Assembly (NCBI RefSeq): GCF_000514775.1
Contig: NZ_AZWO01000012.1
Location: forward strand, 1-64,000
Source of the DNA: Salinispora pacifica CNR114
GTDB lineage: Bacteria; Actinomycetota; Actinomycetes; Mycobacteriales; Micromonosporaceae
Reading direction: 5' to 3'
DNA length: 64,000 nt
Of this stretch, positions 56,212 through 64,000 are shown one piece after another (positions within the stretch are counted from its first letter, which is position 1; each line of letters starts with the position of its first letter). The position numbers and the translations under genes were made by a program. Below the pieces are notes generated by a model. It was not told the origin of the DNA and searched no databases. It was given only the letters and a program-made list of their open reading frames with translations.

Positions 56212-58458
56212 GTGGCGCTCGTGCGCGTGTACTGCGGTCTGGCCTCGGCGGATCCGGCTGAGCGGCCGGCCTCGGTCAGTTCGACGCTGACATCCGCCGT
56301 AGTTGACGACGCTGGTCGTCTGCTGCACATCCGCGAGATCAGCGATGACCCCGCCGGCTACGCCCAGTTGGTCACACTGCTCGTGGAACGATCGGGCGGA
56401 CCCAGCGGCGCGGCGATCGCCGCCGACAACGATGACCACACCGTCACCTCCCTCGTCACCGCCGCTGGTCGTCCGCTGGCAGTCGCGGACGACGACTCGG
56501 TGGACGACTTCGCCGAGCGGTTCGCCGACGACGACTCCCCGGAGGAGGTGCAGGCACCGCCGGTGCAGCGACGGGCCATCGGCCTCGCCCGCGCCCTACA
56601 AGCCGGTGCGCTCTCCGCCGTCGCGCTGCCCGCTCCTCGGGACCTGGCCGGCTACCAGCCGGTCCTCGCCGCGCACGCCGCGCTCGCCAGCGGCCGGCAT
56701 TCGGCCGCGGTCGCGCTGCGAGAAGTGCTACGGGAGCTCTTCCCGGCGGCCCTACAGGCCTACCCTGATCCCGCCGAGCCGGTTGCGCTGGCGGTGCTCG
56801 ACGCCCTCCCCGAGCCCGGGATGCTGGCCAGCGCGGAGCCCGACGAACCGGCCGACCCGGTCCTCGCGGGCCTCGCCGCCGCGGGCGTCGCCACACCTGA
56901 AATGATCGAGGCGGCGATCACCTCCCTCCGGGTCGCGGTCGCCGAGACCCCGCGCCGCGCCTCGGCCAGCCGAGCCCTCACCGCAGCGGTCTCCACAACC
57001 GTCCGGCATGCCGTCGCCGCGGTCCGGGCCTGCGATGTCGGCTGCGAGGCGCTGGTCGGTGTGCTCCACGACCGGGCGGGCACTCCCGCGCCGGGCCGCC
57101 GGTCTACCGCCCGACGCGGGGCGCCGAGCCACGAGCCAGCGTCCGCCGGCGCCACCCTGCCCAACCGGCTGGACAACGCCCGCCGGCCCCAGCCAGAGCC
57201 GGCGCCGGGCCAGACCGCCCCGCCGTCCCCGCGCCCGCTCGGCCCCCCACCGGTCGCACCGCTGCCGGTCGCACCCCCACCGGTGGCCCCGGAGCCGATT
57301 ACCCCCATGGCCGTGGCCGGTCCGCCGGCCGCGGTGGAACCGACTCAACCGGAGGCGACGCCAAGCCCCATTGACGGCCCGACAAACCGCCCCATCTCGT
57401 CGGCCGCCAACGCCCCGGCCCCGCCGTCGCAGCGCGGCTCGAGCTCACCGGCGGAGGCGGGTGAGCCGTTCCGGGCGACGTTGACCACCGCGGCGATCCA
57501 GAATGCCCGCGCTGAGCGGCAGCGCACGGTCATCCCGCCGCGACCCAACCCGGAATCCGAGCCGGCGACACCGAGCAGCGGGTTCAGCGTGACCGACCCC
57601 AGCGTGCCGGTGCCGAACCCACGTCCCGGCCGGGAGCCCGCTCCCCCGGGCTCGCGGGCGAACTGGCCGCTTGTCAACAACCCGGACCCGGCGGAGGGTT
57701 CCGCGCGCAACCCTACGGCCGACTCGTATGGCGGGCATGGGGTGGACGCTCCGACTGACCCAGGTGCGGAGAATCGAGTGCCACCACCGTGGTTGGCCGA
57801 CGACATGCCGCAGGAGCCGCCGGTGCTGCGCTTGGTCGAACCGCCACCGCTGGCCGACCGCGCGCTACTCGAAGGGGTTGACCAACAGCTCGACACGCCG
57901 CCGCTCCGCCTCGTTGATCGGGATGGACCCCGCGGTCACCAGCCCACCGAGCGGCCCAGCGGGCAGCAGTTGCCGCCGGCGGAGCACCGTCCACCACCGG
58001 TCGCCGATGACGGGGACGGGGACGGGGACCTGCTCATCTTCGCCCAGGCGAAGTCGGCTTGGTTCGTCGGTCAGAGCGAAGACGACGAGGTGAACTGGTC
58101 GTCGCTGAACGACACCGGTTGGCAGGCGGCCGAACAGGCGGCGGAGCAGGCGGCGAAACCGAAGGCCGCCACCGAGACAGCCGCCGGTCTTCCAGTCCGG
58201 GTGCCACAGGCCAACCTGGTCCCCGGTTCACCGAAGCGGGACGATCGGCCACTGCGGATCGTTCGGGACGCGGCCAGCCTCGCCGAGAACACCACCGGCT
58301 ACTTCCGCGGTTGGCGTCGCGGTCAGGAGATCGGAGGGTTCGCGGTGGGTGGCCGTCCAGGGCGCGAAGCCGCTGGTGGCTGGGACTTCACCCGGGACAC
58401 CAATGACCGCGACGAAGAAGAAAAGTACGAGTACCGCTCGGTTGGATACCGGTCCTGA
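56212..58458 (+). CDS. Large hypothetical protein with proline-rich middle
   Basis: A 748-residue protein. Residues 1-280 are folded (MALVRVYCGLASADPAERPAS, then helices ALREVLRELFPAAL and ITSLRVAVAETPRRASAS); about 285-590 are Pro/Ala-rich and disordered; the C-terminus (about 595-748) regains conserved motifs (LLIFAQAKSAWFVGQSEDDEVNW, GYFRGWRRGQEIGGFAVGGRPGRE, WDFTRDTNDRDEEEKYEYRSVGYRS). I do not recognise it. GGGAGGAGG 8 bp upstream supports the GTG at 56212. Its N-terminal half and Pro-rich tail recall the Cvn neighbours' style, and it lies next to the Cvn operon. Confidence 0.75.
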   Translation: MALVRVYCGLASADPAERPASVSSTLTSAVVDDAGRLLHIREISDDPAGYAQLVTLLVERSGGPSGAAIAADNDDHTVTSLVTAAGRPLAVADDDSVDDFAERFADDDSPEEVQAPPVQRRAIGLARALQAGALSAVALPAPRDLAGYQPVLAAHAALASGRHSAAVALREVLRELFPAALQAYPDPAEPVALAVLDALPEPGMLASAEPDEPADPVLAGLAAAGVATPEMIEAAITSLRVAVAETPRRASASRALTAAVSTTVRHAVAAVRACDVGCEALVGVLHDRAGTPAPGRRSTARRGAPSHEPASAGATLPNRLDNARRPQPEPAPGQTAPPSPRPLGPPPVAPLPVAPPPVAPEPITPMAVAGPPAAVEPTQPEATPSPIDGPTNRPISSAANAPAPPSQRGSSSPAEAGEPFRATLTTAAIQNARAERQRTVIPPRPNPESEPATPSSGFSVTDPSVPVPNPRPGREPAPPGSRANWPLVNNPDPAEGSARNPTADSYGGHGVDAPTDPGAENRVPPPWLADDMPQEPPVLRLVEPPPLADRALLEGVDQQLDTPPLRLVDRDGPRGHQPTERPSGQQLPPAEHRPPPVADDGDGDGDLLIFAQAKSAWFVGQSEDDEVNWSSLNDTGWQAAEQAAEQAAKPKAATETAAGLPVRVPQANLVPGSPKRDDRPLRIVRDAASLAENTTGYFRGWRRGQEIGGFAVGGRPGREAAGGWDFTRDTNDRDEEEKYEYRSVGYRS

Positions 58459-58496
58459 CTTCCGGGGCCCGGCCTCAATCAGCACCAACTGGATCG

Positions 58497-58530
58497 CGAA
58501 CAGCCCTCGGTGGTTGCCGGGGGCTGTTCG
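58497..58530. terminator. Hairpin after the 748-residue gene
   Basis: CGAACAGCCC (58497-58506) pairs with GGGCTGTTCG (58521-58530), 10 bp, loop 14. Confidence 0.7.
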
Positions 58531-58553
58531 ATGTCCTTGGTCAGAACGGCTTA

Positions 58554-58588
58554 GGTTTCCGGCGACGGCCTTGCCGTCGCCGGAAACC
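58554..58588. terminator. 16-bp perfect hairpin between convergent genes
   Basis: GGTTTCCGGCGACGGC, 3-nt loop CTT, GCCGTCGCCGGAAACC. Closes the Cvn operon transcript coming from the right and backs up the previous hairpin. Confidence 0.85.
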
Positions 58589-58598
58589 GGCACATCAG

Positions 58599-59210
58599 TC
58601 AGGCCCGGGCGACAGCCCGGGACCGACGCATGGTGAGCACGTACTCGACAAGCGAGATCAGCACGTGTTTGGTGGACTCCCGGTTACGGGCGTCACACGC
58701 CACCACCGGCACGTGGCTGGAGATTGCCAGCGCGTCCCGGACCTCCTGCGGGTTGTGGTACTGCAACCCATCGAAGCAGTTGATGGCCACCAGGTAGGGC
58801 AGCTGCCGGTGCTCGAAGAAGTCAATCGCCGCGAAACAGTCAGCGAGCCGACGGGTGTCGACCAGGACAACCGCACCGATGGCGCCACGAACCAGTTCGT
58901 CCCACATGAACCAGAACCGCGTCTGACCGGGCGTACCGAACAGGTACAGAATCAGGTCTCGGTCGATCGTGATTCGACCAAAATCCATGGCCACCGTGGT
59001 CGTCGACTTCCCCGGCACCTGCCGATTGTCGTCAACGCCCACGCTCGCGGAGGTCATGATCGCCTCCGTGGTCAGCGGCGTGATCTCCGAGACCGAGCCG
59101 ACCAACGTCGTCTTGCCGACGCCGAATCCACCAGCAATGACAATCTTCGCCGATGTCACGCGGCCGCTCGCGGTCGGCGGACGCGCCATGTCAGAGCCTG
59201 CGAAGTCCAC
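58599..59210 (-). CDS. Ras/MglA-like small GTPase of a conservon (CvnD)
   Basis: A 203-residue GTP-binding protein: P-loop GGFGVGKTT (27-35), switch II LFGTPGQTRFWFMWDEL, and a shortened base-recognition motif AINCFDG instead of NKxD, normal for the actinobacterial CvnD group. In conservons the GTPase forms a membrane-associated complex with the other three products, resembling eukaryotic G-protein signalling. The GTG at 59210 gives MDFAGS and overlaps the DUF742 gene by 20 bp. Confidence 0.93.
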   Translation of the reverse strand: MDFAGSDMARPPTASGRVTSAKIVIAGGFGVGKTTLVGSVSEITPLTTEAIMTSASVGVDDNRQVPGKSTTTVAMDFGRITIDRDLILYLFGTPGQTRFWFMWDELVRGAIGAVVLVDTRRLADCFAAIDFFEHRQLPYLVAINCFDGLQYHNPQEVRDALAISSHVPVVACDARNRESTKHVLISLVEYVLTMRRSRAVARA

Positions 59211-59568
59211 TCAGCACCCTTTCCAGCAGTTCAGTGCCCACCACGTCGTCCGAGTCGTCCAGGATGGTCGGCTCATGGACGGCGACCAGGCCGTCTGTCG
59301 CCATGTCGGCGATGAGCACCCGGGCCACGCCGAGTGGAAGCTGCATCCGCGCCGCGATCTCGGCTAACGACTGCACACGTCCATCACAGAGCGCGGCGAT
59401 GTACTGGTGCTCACGGCCGTGCCCGCCGTTGCCCGTGGCAACAGCTCGCCCGCGCACCGTCGTCTCGATGAGCGCTTCCATCGCGATATCGAGCCGGGGA
59501 CGGGTGCGACCCCGGGTCACGGCGTACGGACGGACCAACGAGCCGGTCGGTTCGTCACGATCAGTCAT
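59191..59568 (-). CDS. DUF742 protein (CvnC)
   Basis: A 125-residue DUF742 protein: LVRPYAVTRGRTRP near the N-terminus, then a winged-helix-like part ALCDGRVQSLAEIAARMQLPLGVARVLIADMATDGLVAVHEP. Third gene of the Cvn operon. I use the ATG at 59568 (GGAGGTGAG upstream) rather than the longer frame. Overlaps the GTPase start. Confidence 0.93.
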   Translation of the reverse strand: MTDRDEPTGSLVRPYAVTRGRTRPRLDIAMEALIETTVRGRAVATGNGGHGREHQYIAALCDGRVQSLAEIAARMQLPLGVARVLIADMATDGLVAVHEPTILDDSDDVVGTELLERVLSGLRRL

Positions 59569-59657
59569 CTCACCGCTCACCTCCTTCGCACCCGGGGCCG
59601 GCACAGGCCGACCCCTCCAGGTTGTCCCTGCCCGCCGACCACCCGGTCAGCGAAACA

Positions 59658-60062
59658 TCAGCCCGGCATTCCCGCCGCCGCACGCGGCTGCGGGGTCAAC
59701 GCATCCCCCACCCGGTCAACCAGGAGAGCCATCTCGTAACCGACCTGCCCGACGTCAGAGTTGCGGGCAGCGAGCACCGCGAACGACGAGCCATCCGAAA
59801 TCGACATCAGGAAAAGGAAACCGTTGTCCATCTCCACCACGGTCTGGAGCACGGCACCGCCCTCGAAGCAGCGGGCTGCACCCTGGGTAAGGCTAACCAG
59901 TCCGGATGCGATGGCAGCCAACTGGTCGGCCCGGTCCCGCGGAAGGTCCCGTGAGGCCGCGAGGAGCAGGCCGTCCGCCGACACGGCGACCGCATGCGCG
60001 ACTCCCGGCACCCGGTCGGCGAAGTTGGCGAGCAGCCAGCCGAGATCCTGCGTAGTAGTCAT
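59658..60062 (-). CDS. Roadblock/LC7 domain protein (CvnB)
   Basis: A 134-residue roadblock protein: [53 protein letters not shown] and [21 protein letters not shown] are diagnostic. It binds the kinase and probably acts on the GTPase. Its ATG overlaps the kinase stop by 4 bp (60059-60062), so both are translationally coupled. Confidence 0.95.
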   Translation of the reverse strand: MTTTQDLGWLLANFADRVPGVAHAVAVSADGLLLAASRDLPRDRADQLAAIASGLVSLTQGAARCFEGGAVLQTVVEMDNGFLFLMSISDGSSFAVLAARNSDVGQVGYEMALLVDRVGDALTPQPRAAAGMPG

Positions 60063-63000
60063 CCTTCTTGCTCCTTCTGCCCGCTCCCAGCCATTGGGCC
60101 TGAGCCAGATTGCGAGGACTGCCCACCCGGACTACTCTCCGGGCTGGTCCGGTTGCTGTCCGAGGGATTCTTACGCCCTCGCTGAACCCCACGGTGATAC
60201 GCGGAGAGCAGCCCTCGGACCGACTCGGGCGTTCGCCGCTGAACCGCTGCCGACGGCTTCTCCACCGCACCCGGTACCAGCTGCGCCATCGGCGTACGCT
60301 TCGGCAATCCAGTCGAGGTGGTCGCCGCCACCGGTACGTCGCTGGCCGCGGTAGCGGCCCGCCAACCGTCGTCGGCGGCGGTACTCCAACCCTCGCCGAC
60401 TCTTCCCCGTGACGGGGTGAACGCGTCCGTGGGGAACGTGTTCCCGTTCGCGGCCGTGCCGTTCTGACCCGATGTACCACCGTTCGTCGGGCTTTCTGCC
60501 ATTGGTGTGTTACCTGTCGTCGCTGGTGGTGTGTGCTGCTGTCGGTCCGCGTCTATCCTGGCGAACTGCTGGGTCGCGCCACCACTCTGCCCCGTGGCGC
60601 CGCTGCTCCCGACAGTGTCGGCGTTCTTGGCTGTCTCCTCGGAGCCGGGTCGACGGGTGCGGAACCAGGCTGACTCCAGCTCCCGGAAGATCGGGAGTTC
60701 CATCGTCGCGTCGGCAGGCGGCTGCTGGCTTTGCGGCGCGGCTGACGGCGGCGCGGCCGGCGGCTGCTGGTTCTGCGGCGCGGCTGGCCCCACCGGCGGT
60801 ACGGCTGGTGGCGGCGCGGCCGGTGCCACCGGTGGGGGGCCCGGCACCGGAGCGGCTGGGCCGGCCGACGCGGGAGCAGTGGGGTATGCGGCGGGCGGGG
60901 AGCCGGCCGATCCTGCTACCCGAGGCAGCTCGGTGGTCAGGTCGGGTGCTGTGGGGACCTGTTCGGAGGCCGAGGCAGCGGTGCTGGGCACCGGTGGCCA
61001 AGCCGGTGGGACGGCGCTACTCGGGGCCGTGGTGGCCGGAGGCTGCGGCAACGGCGGCGCGTAGGGCTGGCCGGAGCTCGGCTGCCCGGAGATCGGCGGC
61101 GCGTAGGGCTGGCCGGAGCTCGGTTGCCCGGAGATCGGGGTAGCCGACACCGGCGACGCGGAGGTCGGCATGCCCGAGGTGGGTTGACCGGAATCCGGCC
61201 ACCCGGAGTAGGGAGTCGACGGTGTGCCGTACGACTGGGCTTCTGGGCTACTCGGCAGCTGTCGCGGAATCCTCGGCTGCTGCCCGGTGACATCGGAACC
61301 ACTCGGGGAACGCCGTTGCGGCAACGTGCTGTTCGGCTGCCCGTTCATGGGGTACGGGGCATGGGACTCGCCGCCGGTGACGGCGTTGGTCGCACCGGTG
61401 AGATCGGACCACGCCGGCATCGCCCGCGGCGAACCCGAAGGCGTGCCCGCACCGTTGCTGTGGGCCGGATCGAAGGGCCGGCCACCGAGCGTTACCTGGT
61501 TACCCGACTCACCCGGGCGGGGGCCAGCGATTGAGCCACTCGACGCGGGGAACGCGTCGAGTGACGCCGCCGGGCTGGTGTTCGGCGCTGGCGGCAGGCC
61601 GGGAGGCAGCTGCCGCCCGGCGCCGAGCGCCCGGGGCACCAGCACACCAGCCGGAAGGCTCACCTCCGCGACGGCTCCCCCATTGGTGCCGGCGCGCAGC
61701 TCCACCTTGACCCCGTGCCGGGACGCCAGCCGGGCAACCACGACCAAGCCCATCATCCGAGAAACCGCCACGTCCACCTGCGGCGGGGTGGCGAGCTTCT
61801 CGTTCAGCTCCCGCAGCTGTTCCGGGCTGATGCCGATGCCCCGGTCCTCCACGTAGAGGGAGGCGCGGTCGCCGGCCCGGCGGGCCTCCACGACAACCTG
61901 CGATTCGGGCGGCGAGAACGCGGTCGCGTTGTCGAACAGCTCGGCGACGAGGTGCACCAGGTCGTTGACGGCGGCGGCGACGACCTCGAGATCGCGGTCA
62001 ATGACGCCGAACTCGATCCGCGTGTAGTGCTCCACCTCGGACTGGGCGGCCCGGAGCACGTCGATCAGGGCGGCCGGCTCCCGCTGTACGCGGGTGGAGT
62101 CGGCCGCGGCGAGGACCAGCAGGTTCTCGTCGTTGCGGCGCATCCGGGTGGCGAGGTGGTCGAGCTGGAACAGCTCGGCCAGCCGATCCGGATCCTCCTC
62201 GCCCCGTTCGAGTCGGTCGAGTTGACCGATAAGTCGGTCAACCAGAATCTGCGACCGGCGGGCCAGGTTCACGAACATGGTCGCCACGGAAGCCCGCAGG
62301 GCGGCCTGCTCCGCCGCGGTACGCACCGCCTCCAGGTGGACGGCGTTGAACGCCTCGGTCACCTGTCCGAACTCGTCCTTGCTGCGCACCGGCAGCGGCT
62401 CGGCGATCTGGTTGGCGAGTTGCACCGGAGTCTGCTGGCCGCCGGTGGCCTGCTTCTCCCGCAGTCGGGCGACGGCCTGCGGCAGCCCGTGCCGGGCGAT
62501 CATGAAAGCGCCCTGCCGCAGCTCGCGCAGCGACCGCGCCATCGAGCGGGCGATCAGGTACGCGAAGAGGACGGCGAGCAGCAGCATGCTGAGCAGCACC
62601 CCGGTCTCCAGGAACACCTGCAGCCGCACGGCCGACCGGAGCTCGTCCGCGAGCTGGACGGCGTCTCTGTCGATCTTCGCCTCCACCTCCCGAACCAGGG
62701 CGGCGTATTCGGTCATCGCCTTGTCCCACTGGTCGGCTGTGAAGCCGACGCTCTCCAGGTTCCTGGCGTCGGAGAGGCCGCGCAGGTTGCTGTTGTAGGA
62801 GACCGCCTCGCGGGCGTCGGGACCGGCGACCGTTTGGTCGAACAGCTCCTGGTCGGCACGGTCAGCGACGGCGGCGAAGGTCTCCACCCACTGGCGCTGG
62901 CCGGTCCAGGTGGAGATGTAGGTGTTCCGTAGTTCGGGGGTGAGCTGCTGCCGGCCGAGGGCTACGTGAACCACGTCCCGCTGCTGGGACAGGTACTCCT

Positions 63001-63616
63001 TGTTTCGGGTGAGGGCGGTCGCGGCCCGCATCAGGTCGCTCAGCCCGGAGTCACCGGCCAACTGGGTGGCCGAGTCCCGCACGTTGATCAGGTCGGCGAG
63101 CAGGCTGTCGTACTGTTGCTGCGCCTGGGTGATGCTGAGCCGACCGTTGAGAACCTGGCTTCGCGTTCCGGGCAGGTCGGTGAGGGTCTGGTCGATGAAG
63201 CGGAGCTGGTTCTCCAGCGTGTCGGGCAGGCCCGTAACCTCGCCCCGCCGCTCGGCGTACGGTTCCTTCGCCTGGTCAACCCGGGCGGAAGCCGCATCGT
63301 ACGCGGCGCGGCGCTCCTCCTGCTCCGCCGCCCGATCTTCGCCAAGCAGCCGGACCGCTTCCGTCCGCTCGGCCTGTAGTTGGCCGACCAGGTCACCCGA
63401 GTAGGCGACCAGGCTGGCGAGGTCGCCGGATCGATTGGCGTTGTTGAGTGTCTGCAGGTGGTCAACGATGCCACTGGTACCCACGACGACCGTTGCAACG
63501 GTCGGCACGATCAAGATGAGACCGAGCTTGGACCAGATCGGCAGGTCGCGAAGCCGACCAGCAGGCCGGCGCAGACGCGACAGCGAAGAGTCTGCCGTCT
63601 TCGGTCGTTTGCTCAC
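60059..63616 (-). CDS. Nitrate/NIT-sensor type histidine kinase of a conservon (CvnA)
   Basis: An 1185-residue sensor. One membrane helix (about 30-50), an extracytoplasmic NIT-like sensor of about 280 residues, a second helix ([21 protein letters not shown], about 341-361), a HAMP-like linker, a dimerisation region ([12 protein letters not shown]), and an HATPase_c domain ([33 protein letters not shown]). The remaining 500 residues are Pro/Ser/Gly-rich with a 14-residue repeat. I chose the GTG at 63616 (GAGGGCGG upstream, [10 protein letters not shown]). First gene of the Cvn operon; signal unknown. Confidence 0.93.
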   Translation of the reverse strand: MSKRPKTADSSLSRLRRPAGRLRDLPIWSKLGLILIVPTVATVVVGTSGIVDHLQTLNNANRSGDLASLVAYSGDLVGQLQAERTEAVRLLGEDRAAEQEERRAAYDAASARVDQAKEPYAERRGEVTGLPDTLENQLRFIDQTLTDLPGTRSQVLNGRLSITQAQQQYDSLLADLINVRDSATQLAGDSGLSDLMRAATALTRNKEYLSQQRDVVHVALGRQQLTPELRNTYISTWTGQRQWVETFAAVADRADQELFDQTVAGPDAREAVSYNSNLRGLSDARNLESVGFTADQWDKAMTEYAALVREVEAKIDRDAVQLADELRSAVRLQVFLETGVLLSMLLLAVLFAYLIARSMARSLRELRQGAFMIARHGLPQAVARLREKQATGGQQTPVQLANQIAEPLPVRSKDEFGQVTEAFNAVHLEAVRTAAEQAALRASVATMFVNLARRSQILVDRLIGQLDRLERGEEDPDRLAELFQLDHLATRMRRNDENLLVLAAADSTRVQREPAALIDVLRAAQSEVEHYTRIEFGVIDRDLEVVAAAVNDLVHLVAELFDNATAFSPPESQVVVEARRAGDRASLYVEDRGIGISPEQLRELNEKLATPPQVDVAVSRMMGLVVVARLASRHGVKVELRAGTNGGAVAEVSLPAGVLVPRALGAGRQLPPGLPPAPNTSPAASLDAFPASSGSIAGPRPGESGNQVTLGGRPFDPAHSNGAGTPSGSPRAMPAWSDLTGATNAVTGGESHAPYPMNGQPNSTLPQRRSPSGSDVTGQQPRIPRQLPSSPEAQSYGTPSTPYSGWPDSGQPTSGMPTSASPVSATPISGQPSSGQPYAPPISGQPSSGQPYAPPLPQPPATTAPSSAVPPAWPPVPSTAASASEQVPTAPDLTTELPRVAGSAGSPPAAYPTAPASAGPAAPVPGPPPVAPAAPPPAVPPVGPAAPQNQQPPAAPPSAAPQSQQPPADATMELPIFRELESAWFRTRRPGSEETAKNADTVGSSGATGQSGGATQQFARIDADRQQHTPPATTGNTPMAESPTNGGTSGQNGTAANGNTFPTDAFTPSRGRVGEGWSTAADDGWRAATAASDVPVAATTSTGLPKRTPMAQLVPGAVEKPSAAVQRRTPESVRGLLSAYHRGVQRGRKNPSDSNRTSPESSPGGQSSQSGSGPMAGSGQKEQEG
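61052..61135. repeat. 42-bp tandem repeat inside cvnA tail
   Basis: Two near-perfect copies of a 42-bp unit, starting at 61052 and 61094 and differing by about one base, encode a duplicated 14-residue Pro/Ser/Gly/Gln unit ([14 protein letters not shown]). Length variation between strains would not alter the frame. Confidence 0.8.
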
Positions 63617-64000
63617 GTCACCGCCCTCGCGATTGCAGCCCTCGTGTTGCCCTCGGGCAACGCCCGGCGACCGACCCATTGGGTCGGACCATCCGAGATT
63701 CCACCACGCCACCCCGGAAAGAGAAAGCCCAGGCTGGTCTTGACCACCGCCACAGCGAAATGTTCTGGCGATCCGATCGCATTCAGTCTGACCTGCGTTA
63801 CCCAACGCAATGGAACGCCCCTCCGCGTTGTCCTACTAGCCGCCGCTTCGGCCATCAAAAGTCGTACATAGCTGACGAACCGAACTTCCAACCCAGCTCG
63901 AACGACTGCCACCCGAGTCCTGGGAACCCTCACTGCCGCCGGCACGGAAAGGGCAGGTCGACCGAGAGTGCTGCCCCTCGACGCGCCAACCCGACAACGG
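63617..64000. promoter_or_regulatory. Region upstream of cvnA with 17-bp palindrome
   Basis: No gene is seen. CCGACCCA-T-TGGGTCGG (63671-63687) is a perfect 8+1+8 palindrome 55 bp upstream of the kinase start, with a 7-bp stem GTTGCCC/GGGCAAC (63647-63662) nearer the gene. Either could be an operator or a leader hairpin. Unusually GC-poor words around 63850 (AAAAGTCGTACATAGC) may hold the promoter. Confidence 0.45.

Noticed and set aside
61052..61135. Tandem repeat as a CRISPR-like or regulatory array
   Set aside because: It is in frame within cvnA and codes for a duplicated Pro-rich unit.

Overview
The window is high-GC actinobacterial DNA. The gene set suggests Micromonosporaceae, possibly Salinispora or Micromonospora: biotin-dependent acyl-CoA carboxylase next to maf, a Cvn-type 'conservon', XRE/DUF397 pairs, many GTG starts and GC-rich hairpin terminators. 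This is judged from gene content only; no genus was confirmed.

Layout. 1-6.6 kb is chromosomal core: a Ser/Thr kinase cut by the window edge, a proline-rich hypothetical, maf, an O-methyltransferase, the acyl-CoA carboxylase alpha chain and a GuaB1-type IMPDH/GMP reductase. 6.7-12.9 kb is accessory: a transposase remnant, a lower-GC cassette of a small secreted protein plus an ABC exporter with two membrane proteins, a three-gene micro-operon encoding Cys-rich small proteins, and an XRE/DUF397 pair. 12.9-20.1 kb is efflux and control: an MFS pump divergent from MarR, a TetR divergent from a DoxX-like protein with two clear operators, and a heterodimeric ABC exporter.

At 20.2-21.6 kb lies an editing-less second threonyl-tRNA synthetase. 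Upstream of it I read a 17-codon leaderless leader peptide with tandem Thr codons followed by a terminator-like hairpin, a probable ribosome-mediated attenuator. From 21.6 to 33.5 kb is a decayed genomic island: two copies of a recombinase 3' end, a tRNA gene whose anticodon loop carries a 55-nt insertion, a nested-stem structured element, a 207-bp inverted repeat, frameshifted resolvase, methyltransferase, hydrolase and PAP2 genes, and several small conserved hypotheticals. A 15-bp perfect direct repeat lies at positions exactly 11.0 kb apart near its ends.

33.6-64 kb returns to core functions: LpdA-type quinone reductase, GGCT-like protein, metallo-beta-lactamase-fold hydrolase, DUF4349 lipoprotein, M20 amidohydrolase, acyl-CoA mutase large subunit, a second Ser/Thr kinase, and a nucleoside/sugar-phosphate group (phosphoglucomutase/phosphomannomutase, upp, deoC, two aldehyde dehydrogenase-like genes). 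These are followed by BlaI/M56, cydDC, two Micromonosporaceae-type hypotheticals, and a complete four-gene Cvn operon (histidine kinase, roadblock, DUF742, Ras-like GTPase).

Starts were reset from the longest open frame wherever a ribosome-binding site or family alignment argued for it; each entry says so.
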